Assembly: GCA_003281715.1 (NCBI GenBank)
Contig: QCBE01000003.1
Location: 18,490-82,489 of the forward strand
Length of the DNA stretch: 64,000 nucleotides
Origin: Prochlorococcus sp. AG-347-B23
Lineage (GTDB): Bacteria; Cyanobacteriota; Cyanobacteriia; PCC-6307; Cyanobiaceae
Direction of reading: 5' to 3'
Positions 53,065 to 62,390 of the stretch are shown in pieces. The position numbers and the translations under genes are program-made. A model generated the notes under the pieces. That model had not been told where the DNA came from and ran no database searches. It saw only the letters and a list, made by a program, of their open reading frames with translations. Positions within the stretch are counted from its first letter, which is position 1, and each line of letters starts with the position of its first letter.

Positions 53065-54282
53065 ATGTTAAAAAGATATTTTTTAAATAATAAAAAAAGA
53101 AATTTTTCAACTGCTTCAATTTGGATTAAAGGGGGGAGTGATATGGATAGCATTGGTAAAAAAGGGATAAACAAGATCCTTTGTTCATTACTTACCAGAG
53201 GATGTGAAGGTTTTAACAATTTTACTCTCTCTGAGTACATTGAGTCCTATGGAGCAGAATTAAATCAAGAAATATTTGAAGATGGTATTTCAATAAGTAT
53301 TAAATCCCTAAATGAACATTTCAGCAAAGTATTCCCTTTATTAGATTTAATAATTAACAAGCCAATCCTCTTAGAAACTGAATTTGAAAAAGTAAAAAAA
53401 TCTTCTATTGATCACATTAAAAAAGATAAAGAGAATCCATTCAATTTATGTTTTGAAAAATGGAGAAAAATTGTTTACTCAAATCATCCTTATGCTTCTA
53501 ACACAATTGGCAATTTTAATGATGTCTCAAAGATTACCTATGAAGATGTTTTGCTTGAGTTTAAAAATTTTAAAAATAGAGAAAAGTATTTAATTTCTAA
53601 TAATCCCGAAATAAATGGAGAAAATTTTGGAACATTAGAAAAAAAAATCCTAAAAGAAAAATCAGATCCTTTAAATCAAAATTTAAATACTACGAATAGA
53701 TTTGATTACATTAGTAATGATTCAAATCAAACAATAATTATGATGGGGGACCAAACTTGCTCGCGAAGAAGTAGTGAATATTTTCCTCTTAAGGTTTTGG
53801 AGTCATATTTATCTTATGGAATGAGCGCTGTTTTATTTAAACTTTTCAGAGAAAAACATGGTATCACTTACGATTTAGGTGTTTATTATCCTATCAGGAG
53901 TGGGAATGCCCCATTTTTAATTTATTTATCCGTATCTAATGAGCAAGCACTTTTTGCTTTTGAACTTTTATCAAAACTATGGAAAAATTTACTTTTTAAT
54001 CCGTTGACTGATGCTGAAATATTTTTAGCAAAAGAAAAACTAAAAGGTTCTTATCTATTAGGAAATCAATCACTAGATGAAATTTTGCAGAGAAAGATAC
54101 AGTTAATTAGTTATGGTGTTTCACCAATTTCTGAGAACTATTTAAATTTAAAAATAGAGGAAATATCTTCTTTAGATATTTTAAAATTAACAAATAAGTA
54201 TCTTTCAAAACCTTTTCTGAGTTTTTCTGGAAATAAAAATATATGTTTAGAAATTTCTAAGAGGTGGAAGGAAAACTTTTAA
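53065..54282 (+). CDS. M16 family protein lacking HxxEH (inactive partner subunit)
   Basis: Directly abuts the upstream M16 gene. M16 fold with KHGITYDLGVYYPIRSGNAPFLIYLSVS, but the motif region reads GINKILCSLLTRG. Confidence 0.9.
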   Translation: MLKRYFLNNKKRNFSTASIWIKGGSDMDSIGKKGINKILCSLLTRGCEGFNNFTLSEYIESYGAELNQEIFEDGISISIKSLNEHFSKVFPLLDLIINKPILLETEFEKVKKSSIDHIKKDKENPFNLCFEKWRKIVYSNHPYASNTIGNFNDVSKITYEDVLLEFKNFKNREKYLISNNPEINGENFGTLEKKILKEKSDPLNQNLNTTNRFDYISNDSNQTIIMMGDQTCSRRSSEYFPLKVLESYLSYGMSAVLFKLFREKHGITYDLGVYYPIRSGNAPFLIYLSVSNEQALFAFELLSKLWKNLLFNPLTDAEIFLAKEKLKGSYLLGNQSLDEILQRKIQLISYGVSPISENYLNLKIEEISSLDILKLTNKYLSKPFLSFSGNKNICLEISKRWKENF

Positions 54283-54283
54283 G

Positions 54284-54493
54284 TTAGTTTTTCTCAATCT
54301 TGTCAATATCGATTAAAAACGAACCTCTTCTAAACTTTACTTCAACAGTATTTGGAGATTTAATTGAGAGGATTTCCCCAATTTCATCAATTGCCACTAG
54401 ATCAGGTGGTCTTAACATCGGCATATTTTCTGAAGTCTTCAAGTAAGAGACTGGCGCAATCAACTTAACCTTATCGTTGATCTCGAATTCCAT
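54284..54493 (-). CDS. sipA: SipA-like regulatory protein (NblS-interacting, DUF3148)
   Basis: DKVKLIAPVSYLKTSENMPMLRPPDLVAIDEIGEILSIKSPNTVEVKFRRGSFLIDIDKIE: MPMLRPPD motif and C-terminal G(S/A)FL(I/M)D. Confidence 0.85.
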   Translation of the reverse strand: MEFEINDKVKLIAPVSYLKTSENMPMLRPPDLVAIDEIGEILSIKSPNTVEVKFRRGSFLIDIDKIEKN

Positions 54494-54600
54494 TTAAAAA
54501 TTAGATTCATTTAAGGATAGTATAAGCATAAAGTTAGTGAAAATATCAACGAAATGCATTGATTCATTCTAGAATAATAGAATTAACTTTCTACAAATTA

Positions 54601-56514
54601 ATGAATCAAAAATTTAAAACATTAATTTTATGGGCTTTACCTATACTTCTAGTAATAGCACTTTCCTACCAATTTTTATCTTCAAGCAATGTTGATTCAC
54701 TTAAATCTAATGGGACCACTATTGCACCAAGAAATTCAGCGGTAGCAAGAGTTAGCTATGGCAGATTTTTAGATTACATTAATTCAGGAAGGGTTACATC
54801 TGTTGATATTTTTGAGGGAGGCAGAAATGCAGTTATAGAGACAATAGATTCGGATTTAGATAATAAAGTTCAAAGGTTGCGTGTAGATCTTCCCGGCTTA
54901 ACACCAGAACTTATAAATATTTTAAAAAATGAGGGAATCAGTTTTGATGTACATCCAATAAAATCAGCTCCTCCTGCTTTAGGAATATTAGGTAATTTAC
55001 TCTTCCCGGCTATCTTAATTGGAGGTTTAATTTTGTTAGCGAGGAGGTCAAATGGTATGCCTGGAGGTCCTGGACAAGCAATGCAGTTTGGGAAAACAAA
55101 GGCAAGATTTGCAATGGAAGCTGAAACAGGAGTTATATTTGATGATGTTGCAGGCGTTAATGAAGCCAAACAGGATTTGCAAGAAGTTGTCACTTTTCTA
55201 AAAAAACCAGAAAAATTCACTTCTGTAGGAGCAAGGATTCCCAAAGGAGTTCTATTGGTGGGACCTCCTGGTACTGGTAAAACCCTTTTAGCTAAAGCAA
55301 TTGCTGGTGAAGCAGGTGTTCCATTTTTCTCATTATCAGGTTCTGAATTTGTTGAAATGTTTGTTGGTGTTGGCGCTAGTAGAGTTAGAGACCTTTTCAA
55401 AAGAGCTAAAGAGAATAGTCCTTGTTTGATTTTTATAGATGAAATCGATGCTGTAGGAAGGCAAAGAGGTGCAGGTATTGGTGGAGGTAATGATGAGAGA
55501 GAACAAACTCTCAATCAATTACTTACTGAAATGGATGGCTTCGAAGGTAATAGTGGAATAATAATAATTGCAGCCACAAACAGGCCAGATGTTCTTGACT
55601 CAGCGTTAATGAGACCTGGCAGATTCGATAGACAGGTAACTGTAGATGCACCTGACATCAAGGGAAGATTATCAATATTGGAAGTTCATGCTAGAAATAA
55701 GAAACTTCAAGAGGATTTAACGCTTGAAAGCATTGCGAGAAGAACACCTGGGTTTACTGGAGCAGATTTAGCAAATTTACTAAATGAGGCTGCTATATTA
55801 ACAGCCAGGAGGAGAAAAGATTCTATAAGTATTTCAGAAATTGATGACTCTGTAGATAGGATTGTTGCAGGAATGGAAGGTTCTCCATTAACAGATGGAA
55901 GAAGCAAAAGATTAATCGCTTATCATGAGGTTGGCCATGCTCTCATAGGTTCACTTGTTAAAGCCCATGATCCTGTTCAAAAAGTGACTGTCATTCCAAG
56001 AGGTCAAGCTAAAGGATTAACTTGGTTTACCCCAGATGATGAACAAACACTTGTTAGCAGGGCGCAATTAAAAGCGAGAATAATGGGTGCTTTAGGAGGA
56101 AGAGCTGCAGAAGATGTAGTCTTTGGAGAAGGTGAGATTACAACAGGAGCGGGAGGTGATTTCCAACAAGTTGCTTCAATGGCCCGCCAAATGGTTACTA
56201 GATTTGGAATGAGTAATTTAGGTCCCATAGCTTTAGAAAGTGGTAATCAAGAAGTATTTGTTGGTAGAGATTTAATGACTAGAAGTGAAGTTTCTGATTC
56301 AATCTCTAAACAAATAGATGAAAGTGTAAGAGTAATGGTTAAGGAATGTTATAAAGAAACCTACGATATAGTTAGCAAAAATAGAGAAGCTATGGATAAG
56401 ATAGTTGACCTACTAATCGAAAAAGAAACATTAGATGGTGATGAATTTGTAAGTATTCTTTCCAAATTCACCAAAATTCCTAAGAAAGAGAGAACACCTC
56501 AATTATTAAGCTAA
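54601..56514 (+). CDS. ftsH: ATP-dependent zinc metalloprotease FtsH
   Basis: [83 protein letters not shown]. Track start at 54559; the Met at 54601 ([14 protein letters not shown]) is likelier. Confidence 0.97.
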   Translation: MNQKFKTLILWALPILLVIALSYQFLSSSNVDSLKSNGTTIAPRNSAVARVSYGRFLDYINSGRVTSVDIFEGGRNAVIETIDSDLDNKVQRLRVDLPGLTPELINILKNEGISFDVHPIKSAPPALGILGNLLFPAILIGGLILLARRSNGMPGGPGQAMQFGKTKARFAMEAETGVIFDDVAGVNEAKQDLQEVVTFLKKPEKFTSVGARIPKGVLLVGPPGTGKTLLAKAIAGEAGVPFFSLSGSEFVEMFVGVGASRVRDLFKRAKENSPCLIFIDEIDAVGRQRGAGIGGGNDEREQTLNQLLTEMDGFEGNSGIIIIAATNRPDVLDSALMRPGRFDRQVTVDAPDIKGRLSILEVHARNKKLQEDLTLESIARRTPGFTGADLANLLNEAAILTARRRKDSISISEIDDSVDRIVAGMEGSPLTDGRSKRLIAYHEVGHALIGSLVKAHDPVQKVTVIPRGQAKGLTWFTPDDEQTLVSRAQLKARIMGALGGRAAEDVVFGEGEITTGAGGDFQQVASMARQMVTRFGMSNLGPIALESGNQEVFVGRDLMTRSEVSDSISKQIDESVRVMVKECYKETYDIVSKNREAMDKIVDLLIEKETLDGDEFVSILSKFTKIPKKERTPQLLS

Positions 56515-57098
56515 ACTTTTACTGGTTTCTTATCTAGCACCAAATCAATTAAACCGTACTCAACAGCTTCGTTTGGGGACATATAAAAATCTCTATCAGT
56601 ATCTTCTTTAATAGTGTCATAATCCTTTCCAGTTCTTTCTGATAATTCAGTATTAAGTCGTTCTTTTAAAAACAAAATTTCATCTGCTTGAATTCTAATA
56701 TCACTGGCTTGCCCTCTAGCTCCTCCAAGAGGTTGATGAATCATTATTCTTGAATGTCTAAGGCTGCTTCTTTTACCTTTAGTACCTGCCGCGAGCAAAA
56801 ATGCACCCATACTAGCTGCTAAGCCAACACAAACTGTATGAATGTCAGGCTTTACATGTTGCATTGTGTCAAAGATACCCAATCCGTCATATACGGATCC
56901 ACCAGGTGAATTTATGTACATATATATATCCTTATCTGGATCCTCTGCCTCGAGGAACAATAATTGAGCAACAATTCTATTAGCTGTTTCACTAGTAACT
57001 TGCTCTCCCAAAAAGATTATTCTCTCTCTTAATAGTCTCGAATAAATATCAAAGACTCTTTCACTACCGCCTGATTCTTCTAAAACTAAGGGGATCAT
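56511..57098 (-). CDS. clpP: ATP-dependent Clp protease proteolytic subunit
   Basis: [68 protein letters not shown]. Confidence 0.97.
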   Translation of the reverse strand: MIPLVLEESGGSERVFDIYSRLLRERIIFLGEQVTSETANRIVAQLLFLEAEDPDKDIYMYINSPGGSVYDGLGIFDTMQHVKPDIHTVCVGLAASMGAFLLAAGTKGKRSSLRHSRIMIHQPLGGARGQASDIRIQADEILFLKERLNTELSERTGKDYDTIKEDTDRDFYMSPNEAVEYGLIDLVLDKKPVKV

Positions 57099-57133
57099 AA
57101 TAATATTTATCTGTTTATTAGATATTAACTATA

Positions 57134-57781
57134 TTGAGTCAACATACGCTAACCTTATTAAGGTTTACATATAAAAAATTGAAAGAAAAATTGACTGTTT
57201 CAGATAGCAAAAAGTTATTTCATGAAAAATTTCCTTACGTCATTCCAGGTTTATATAAAAGAATAGTTGATGAAATGCTTGTCGAACTTAATCTTTTAAA
57301 CCATCAGAATGAATTTAAGCAAGATTATCTCTTTTGTGTCGGTCTCACCGAAACATTCAAAGAATTAATGAAAGGATATAAACCTGAGAAACACTTGGAT
57401 CTACTTTTTGAATCTTTATGCAGTTCTACAAATTTTGAGGCCAAGGAAATTAATGAAATATCTATAAAGTCTCAAAAAGAAATCAAGGATAAAACATCTA
57501 AAGAAATAATAGAATCATTAACTGAAAAAAGTGATTCTAAACTTTATCCTTCAAGGATTTTGAACTTAGGAATTTATATATTAATTTCAAACTCCCAAGA
57601 TTTCAAAGAGAAAAATGAATCAGATAAAAATAAGATGACCTCTGATATTTTTGAGAAGTTAAGCTTATCTGCTAATAAAGCAGAAAAAGATATTGGAATC
57701 TACAAAAGCAGCATATCAAAAATGGAACAAGCAAAAGAATTAATTGAAGAGCTCAGAATTAAGGATAAGAAAAAAGACTAG
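57134..57781 (+). CDS. thf1: Photosystem II biogenesis/thylakoid formation protein Psb29 (Thf1)
   Basis: TVSDSKKLFHEKFPYVIPGLYKRIVDEMLVELNLL...YLFCVGLTETFKELMKGYKPEKHLDLLFESLCSS. Start codon uncertain (TTG at 57134 or internal TTG near 57179). Confidence 0.9.
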   Translation: MSQHTLTLLRFTYKKLKEKLTVSDSKKLFHEKFPYVIPGLYKRIVDEMLVELNLLNHQNEFKQDYLFCVGLTETFKELMKGYKPEKHLDLLFESLCSSTNFEAKEINEISIKSQKEIKDKTSKEIIESLTEKSDSKLYPSRILNLGIYILISNSQDFKEKNESDKNKMTSDIFEKLSLSANKAEKDIGIYKSSISKMEQAKELIEELRIKDKKKD

Positions 57782-57793
57782 AAATAATAATAT

Positions 57794-57934
57794 CTATTTT
57801 TTTAATCTTTTTTTATCTTTCCAAGAGACATAGGATATATAAATTACAGCTAATGTTATGAATATGAGTAAAACAAAAGATGTTAAGATAAGAAATTTAC
57901 TTAAATAGACTTCATAAGTTAAAAATGAAATCAT
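57794..57934 (-). CDS. 46-aa single-TM protein translationally coupled to petN (not in the ORF track)
   Basis: Own translation: [46 protein letters not shown]. Its ATG overlaps the petN TGA (ATGA). Confidence 0.6.
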
Positions 57935-58032
57935 ATATCAATGGATCCGTCCCCATTTCTTCCCCAAACAACCATGGCAATTGAAAAAGTAAAAATAGCA
58001 GCCAATGCTGCCCAGCCTATTTGAAAGATCAT
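57931..58032 (-). CDS. petN: Cytochrome b6-f complex subunit PetN (33 aa; not in the ORF track)
   Basis: Own translation: [33 protein letters not shown]. The FT(F/W)SI(A/S)MVVWGRNG core is diagnostic of PetN. Confidence 0.92.
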
Positions 58033-58146
58033 TAGAATTAATCATTTTTATAAATATAACAGAACTTCAAAATTTTTTAATCATTTTAAAGCTAAAGTTA
58101 ATTTCTCAGAAACAAAATTTTCTCAATAGAATGGTTATAAATTAAA

Positions 58147-58425
58147 TTGGGAAGGTTAGTTTTAAATCATAGTACAAATATAGAAGGTCTAATTCCAATA
58201 CTTCAAAAATTAGCACTGGACATTAATATCAAGACAATAACACCAGCTGCTATTTCAAGAGCAAGGGGAAGATCTTCTAGATTGATAATTAGATTGTCAG
58301 TGAAAACTATAAACGGATATAAAGCAATAGCAAGAAAGGGTAAAACAGCCCAAGAAGTTTTTATTTCAACTGACTTAAATAAAGATGAATTAAAAAAAAT
58401 TATAGATATTTATAATAGAAAGTAG
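58147..58425 (+). CDS. DUF2103-like small protein
   Basis: GRLVLNHSTNIEGLIPILQKLALDINIKTITPAAISRARGRSSRLIIRLS...GYKAIARKGKTAQEVF, resembles cyanobacterial DUF2103. Confidence 0.7.
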   Translation: MGRLVLNHSTNIEGLIPILQKLALDINIKTITPAAISRARGRSSRLIIRLSVKTINGYKAIARKGKTAQEVFISTDLNKDELKKIIDIYNRK

Positions 58426-58465
58426 TTAAATTAGATATGAGTGGAGATTAATCGGGAGAAAATAA

Positions 58466-58672
58466 ATGAAATTGGTAGTAAATTTATCTATGTTTTTGTT
58501 AGTCTTTTTTTCATCTAGTAATAAATTATTCTCACTTACTGACTACCAAATAAAAAAATTTTGCTCAAATAAGAGAATGAGATCCTTGTGTACAAAAAAT
58601 TTGCAAGAGAAAAGATCTGATCTCCAAGAGGGAAAGCTAATTGAAATACCAGTAAAACCTTACAAACGGTAA
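58466..58672 (+). CDS. Small secreted/periplasmic protein, uncharacterised
   Basis: Signal-like N-terminus (MKLVVNLSMFLLVFFSSSNKLFS) and two Cys (KFCSNKRMRSLCTKN). Confidence 0.5.
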   Translation: MKLVVNLSMFLLVFFSSSNKLFSLTDYQIKKFCSNKRMRSLCTKNLQEKRSDLQEGKLIEIPVKPYKR

Positions 58673-58685
58673 TAAGAAATTGAAT

Positions 58686-58955
58686 TTAAATTTCAAATTC
58701 CGATTCAAAAACATTAAAGGAATTTTTATAGTTGGTGAGAAGTTCTTCTGAATTATCATTAAATCCTTTTTGTTCATAATCTTCTTTTAATTGATCGTAT
58801 AAGTTCACAACTGAATTAAATGCGCTCATATATTCTTTTTGTATATCTTCATCATCGATATCATAGATTTTGGCTAAAACTAATTCTACATTTTTTTTTG
58901 ATGAATATACTTTCCTCTCGAAATCTTTATTTAACTTCCTTCTTTTTTTGGCCAT
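58686..58955 (-). CDS. Uncharacterised small acidic/helical protein
   Basis: Intact 89-aa ORF, start in AT-rich intergenic; no recognised domain. Confidence 0.5.
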   Translation of the reverse strand: MAKKRRKLNKDFERKVYSSKKNVELVLAKIYDIDDEDIQKEYMSAFNSVVNLYDQLKEDYEQKGFNDNSEELLTNYKNSFNVFESEFEI

Positions 58956-59146
58956 TTAAAATATTTTAAATACAAATTTACAATACTCAAATTCATAGAT
59001 AAATTAAATTAAAACTTATAAAATAAAAACATAGTTTCCAAATCAAAATAAAACCTCTATATTCCAAATAAATTATTCAATGATATGAGTAAAAAAAAAC
59101 AAGTAATCCTTAAGAGGTTAGATACTAAAATTATGAAGCTAAGAAA

Positions 59147-59521
59147 ATGAAAACTTCTGATAACTCAAAGAAAAAGAAAGATAAAATTCTTCCATGGTGG
59201 GTAGAGTTATTATTTGTTCAAATAGGATTACCAGATAAATTACTAATAAAAATATTAAAAACCAAAAAAGAAGTTAAAGAATTAATTAAAAATGATAAAA
59301 AATTATTAATAAAATTTCTTTTTATAGTTGCTACATTGGCATATTTTTATCCAGCTATAAAACATGCAAAAAATAAATTAGATTGTGAAGCTATAGCAAA
59401 AAACTATATTACTAAAAATAAAAATCCAATCGGTATTAACAAAAAGGAGATAAAAATGTTAGCAACAAACTTTTGTTATGGCGGTGAAGAGATCTATGAA
59501 ATAGAAAATTTAAAAAATTAA
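59147..59521 (+). CDS. Uncharacterised small membrane protein
   Basis: 124-aa ORF, central TM (LLIKFLFIVATLAYFYPAI). Confidence 0.5.
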   Translation: MKTSDNSKKKKDKILPWWVELLFVQIGLPDKLLIKILKTKKEVKELIKNDKKLLIKFLFIVATLAYFYPAIKHAKNKLDCEAIAKNYITKNKNPIGINKKEIKMLATNFCYGGEEIYEIENLKN

Positions 59522-59569
59522 ATTTTAATTTTCTTTATTTAAAACCATCTCAATATTATAATAGTAGCT

Positions 59570-59770
59570 TTGAGTTTGGTTTATTTTAACCCTATGACTG
59601 ATATAAAACAAAAGAAAGAAAACGTAAAAAAGCATTTAAAAGATTTAAGACAAAACTTAAAGAAAATGCATTTAGAAGTTACTGAAGAATTAATATTACC
59701 GAAGCCAAGTGATGTAAAAGACTTGATGAATAAAATGGATAGACTATTAAAATTAATAGAATCAAAATAA
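59570..59770 (+). CDS. Uncharacterised small helical protein, paralogue of 61025..61222
   Basis: KKENVKKHLKDLRQNLKKMHLEVTEELILPKPSDVKDLMNKMDRLLKLIESK aligns without gaps with the minus-strand ORF at 61025..61222. True start may be the internal Met (MTDIKQ). Confidence 0.6.
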   Translation: MSLVYFNPMTDIKQKKENVKKHLKDLRQNLKKMHLEVTEELILPKPSDVKDLMNKMDRLLKLIESK

Positions 59771-59811
59771 ACTATAATTTAAATAATTTAGAATCATCAA
59801 AAGCTAAAAAA

Positions 59812-60162
59812 ATGAACATAATAAAACAATTTCCACTGATGATTTTAATTGGTATTTTCTTAATTTCTTGTAGGACATCAACTAATAAAGAGTACCCTAT
59901 GAATAATTTGGAAAAAAATATTAATGAGAATCCTAATTCAGAAAAGAAAAGAATGGAAATAAAGTTTTCTTGTGGAGAGGATGGTATTTCAGAATACTTA
60001 GATGATGGATGGAAAATTTTACAAGAAGATTCCCAAGAAAAAATTTGCACCTGGAAATCTGTTCCTGCCACAGAGGATTGTAATATGGAAAAAGATAAAG
60101 GATGTAAAATAACAAAGCCAGATAAAATAGGTGTAGAGAAAATTTATTTATTAGAAAAATAA
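59812..60162 (+). CDS. Predicted small lipoprotein, uncharacterised
   Basis: N-terminal hydrophobic stretch with lipobox-like LISC; six Cys in total in a 116-aa protein. Confidence 0.5.
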   Translation: MNIIKQFPLMILIGIFLISCRTSTNKEYPMNNLEKNINENPNSEKKRMEIKFSCGEDGISEYLDDGWKILQEDSQEKICTWKSVPATEDCNMEKDKGCKITKPDKIGVEKIYLLEK

Positions 60163-60171
60163 ATTTAATAT

Positions 60172-60303
60172 ATGACTCCAAAATCAGAAGAACACTTAGT
60201 TGATTTAATTTTTAAGAAATTAAAAACCTATAAGAATAAAAAAATATTTTTAGAAAAAGAAACTTTGAATAAATTTATTCTTTCAATTTTTAAAGAAATC
60301 TGA
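60172..60303 (+). CDS. Possible 43-aa protein (not in the ORF track)
   Basis: Own translation: MTPKSEEHLVDLIFKKLKTYKNKKIFLEKETLNKFILSIFKEI. Starts 9 bp after the preceding stop; coding status inferred. Confidence 0.35.
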   Translation: MTPKSEEHLVDLIFKKLKTYKNKKIFLEKETLNKFILSIFKEI

Positions 60304-60312
60304 ATGCAGGAC

Positions 60313-60349
60313 TTATTTAACTTAACTGCTATAGTTAAATAAATTTTTT
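60313..60349 (+). terminator. AT-rich terminator-like hairpin
   Basis: TTATTTAAC-ttaactgctata-GTTAAATAA-A-TTTTTT: 9-bp stem and T6 tract, but almost no GC. Confidence 0.4.
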
Positions 60350-60362
60350 AATTAATATAGAA

Positions 60363-60458
60363 ATGGATAGTTTTTCATCATTAACTTTTATTCTTTCAGT
60401 AATTTTTATCGTAAGTATTTATTTTTTATTTAGGGTTACTTCAAGTACAAAGAATTAA
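60363..60458 (+). CDS. Possible 31-aa single-TM protein (not in the ORF track)
   Basis: Own translation: MDSFSSLTFILSVIFIVSIYFLFRVTSSTKN. Size and topology like photosynthetic-complex minor subunits, but no family recognised. Confidence 0.4.
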   Translation: MDSFSSLTFILSVIFIVSIYFLFRVTSSTKN

Positions 60459-60478
60459 AAAATATTTTCAAATCTTTT

Positions 60479-60661
60479 CTAGATGATCGGATCATCCCTT
60501 AGTAGTAAAACCGTATGCTTATTTAAACCATCATTAATCCATTCTTTATATTCTTCTAGAACACACTTTCTATCAAAATTATCTAATAAATTAATTCTTT
60601 TTTTTGCATTATCTAGTGCCAACTTAATACAGAATTTGTAATCATTTGAGTTTTCTTGCAT
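60479..60661 (-). CDS. Uncharacterised 60-aa protein
   Basis: Intact ORF with ATG, in the small-ORF cluster. Confidence 0.4.
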   Translation of the reverse strand: MQENSNDYKFCIKLALDNAKKRINLLDNFDRKCVLEEYKEWINDGLNKHTVLLLRDDPII

Positions 60662-60805
60662 TTGTTTTTATTGAATCTTAGTAAAAATAATTTCTTATTC
60701 TGTATTGAAAATTACAATAATAAGCGTTGATTTAATAAGAGTATCAAGCAATACGGAAGAATTTTTAATATATTTAGGATAATAAATCTTCTTTATAATA
60801 ATACT

Positions 60806-61000
60806 ATGTCCTACGAAGCAGGCAGTAAAGAATGTAGACATTTAATTGAAGCCAAAGAAAGCCTTCTATCAACATTAGATGCGTTAAGTAATATACATTC
60901 GACCGATCTAATACAAATCCAAATTAAAGAAATTTACAATAAATTAGAGCAGATGCACGATAATAGAAAAAAAATAGAATCAGCTACAAATTATCTTTAA
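60806..61000 (+). CDS. Uncharacterised 64-aa helical protein
   Basis: Intact ORF MSYEAGSKECRHLIEAKESLLSTLDALSNIHS..., preceded by AT-rich intergenic. Confidence 0.45.
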   Translation: MSYEAGSKECRHLIEAKESLLSTLDALSNIHSTDLIQIQIKEIYNKLEQMHDNRKKIESATNYL

Positions 61001-61024
61001 TACAATCAATTTAACTGAAAGCTC

Positions 61025-61222
61025 TCAAAACTGGCTTTTTATCTTGGTTACTCTTTTTTCTGATAATAAATCCAATAAAGCATCAAGCTGAGCGAGTACT
61101 TCCTTTGCATCATTAAGATCTGGCAACAAATCTTCTTTAATGAGCATTTGATGCATCTCTCTAAGCTCTAACCTTATATATCTAAGGTGAGAACAAACTT
61201 CCTCTCTCTTAGTTGCACTCAT
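61025..61222 (-). CDS. Uncharacterised small helical protein, paralogue of 59570..59770
   Basis: KREEVCSHLRYIRLELREMHQMLIKEDLLPDLNDAKEVLAQLDALLDLLSEK aligns without gaps with the ORF at 59570..59770. Confidence 0.6.
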   Translation of the reverse strand: MSATKREEVCSHLRYIRLELREMHQMLIKEDLLPDLNDAKEVLAQLDALLDLLSEKRVTKIKSQF

Positions 61223-61357
61223 ATTTCCTTTATATTCTTTACATTATACAATACGATCTTTTTTGACTCCCATATAAGTTTTGTAAATTTGAAAAATTTT
61301 TTCAAACCAATAACATATCAAAAACTTTTAAAGTCGGATTGTAGTAAAATATCATTC

Positions 61358-61531
61358 ATGAAAAAGAAAAAATCTAAAAAAAAACAAACTAATTCAAATT
61401 TAAAAGATCAAAAATTAGGTCAAACAAAAAATTCTGCGAAATTAGTACTTTTTGTTTTTGGGATAGGTCCAATTATTGGCATAATAATATTTTTATACAG
61501 TAAGGGATTCTTTAATTCACCAACTATTTAA
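61358..61531 (+). CDS. 57-aa basic, single-TM protein
   Basis: MKKKKSKKKQTNSNLKDQKLGQTKNSAKLVLFVFGIGPIIGIIIFLYSKGFFNSPTI. The track ORF begins at 61187, but that start lies inside the opposite-strand ORF. Confidence 0.5.
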   Translation: MKKKKSKKKQTNSNLKDQKLGQTKNSAKLVLFVFGIGPIIGIIIFLYSKGFFNSPTI

Positions 61532-61588
61532 ATCATAAGTAATTAGAATTAATTTTAAAATAATTAAATCTAAAAAATTTAAAAATAA

Positions 61589-61792
61589 TTATTGAAATTT
61601 TTTTAATGAAAATATCCTAAATTCTGCCATTTTTCTGGCATTTTCAGGATTAGATATCAAAAAAGGGTGATCTAATAAAAGTTCTAATACCTTATCTATC
61701 TTTAATCGTACATCATCACAATCAACATTTTTCCATTCCTCATCAAATGACATTGCAAAGCTATCAGCATTATCATATAGTTTATCTTTCAT
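61589..61792 (-). CDS. Uncharacterised 67-aa protein
   Basis: Intact ORF MKDKLYDNADSFAMSFDEEWKNVDCDDVRLKIDKVLELLLDHPF... Confidence 0.45.
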   Translation of the reverse strand: MKDKLYDNADSFAMSFDEEWKNVDCDDVRLKIDKVLELLLDHPFLISNPENARKMAEFRIFSLKKFQ

Positions 61793-62021
61793 AATATTTG
61801 GAATTTAAATTTAGAAAATTTCAAAAATCAGAACCAAACTGAAAAAGTAATTATAAGGAGCATTTAAAACTTTCCCCTTGAGTATTTGAGAAATAACTTT
61901 GAATGAGTGTTCTTTGAAATTATACTTTAATCCTATTATTTAAATTTATACATAAGTGTTATTAATCAAAATCTGAGTAGATTTGACAGAAGTGTTACAA
62001 TATTGACATATGTAAAGACTT

Positions 62022-62390
62022 ATGGAAAATAAAGTTAAAAGGATAGGATACCTTCCCAGAAAAAGAGTACTTGAAATTATTGATGAAATATCCAAGAGCG
62101 AATCTATTAGTAGATCTAAAGTAGTTGGAATATTAGTTGAGGAAGCATTAGACGCCAGAGGAATTGCGAATTTTGGATATAGTAATATCAGCAAGTCAAA
62201 TATATTCAAGTCGGATAATTTTAAAGATCTCCAAAATGAAAATGCCCACTTTAAAGATGGGGAAGATGAATTTGTTGATGACAGTGGTTACACAGTTTCA
62301 TCTCACAAAACTTTAGACCGCTCAATATCTTCTGCAGATATAGAATTAGCAAATAAAATAAACATTCTTAAGGAATCAGGATTAATATAA
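62022..62390 (+). CDS. Ribbon-helix-helix-like DNA-binding protein (candidate)
   Basis: KRIGYLPRKRVLEIIDEISKSESISRSKVVGILVEEALDARGI follows the RHH pattern (beta strand, helix, SRS turn, helix), with a disordered acidic tail. Confidence 0.6.
   Translation: MENKVKRIGYLPRKRVLEIIDEISKSESISRSKVVGILVEEALDARGIANFGYSNISKSNIFKSDNFKDLQNENAHFKDGEDEFVDDSGYTVSSHKTLDRSISSADIELANKINILKESGLI

Noticed and set aside
54870-55514. 214-aa minus-strand ORF antisense to ftsH
   Set aside because: Shadow ORF within a strongly conserved gene; Pro/Ser-rich translation without domain features.
59772-60181. Two minus-strand ORFs (59772..60071 and 59933..60181) opposite the lipoprotein-like ORF
   Set aside because: The plus-strand ORF has a credible signal/lipobox and a tight position after the previous ORF; the minus ORFs look like shadows.
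61187-61357. N-terminal extension of the plus ORF 61187..61531
   Set aside because: The extension begins inside the opposite-strand ORF (61025..61222) and has shadow-like composition; the Met at 61358 gives a coherent basic/TM protein.
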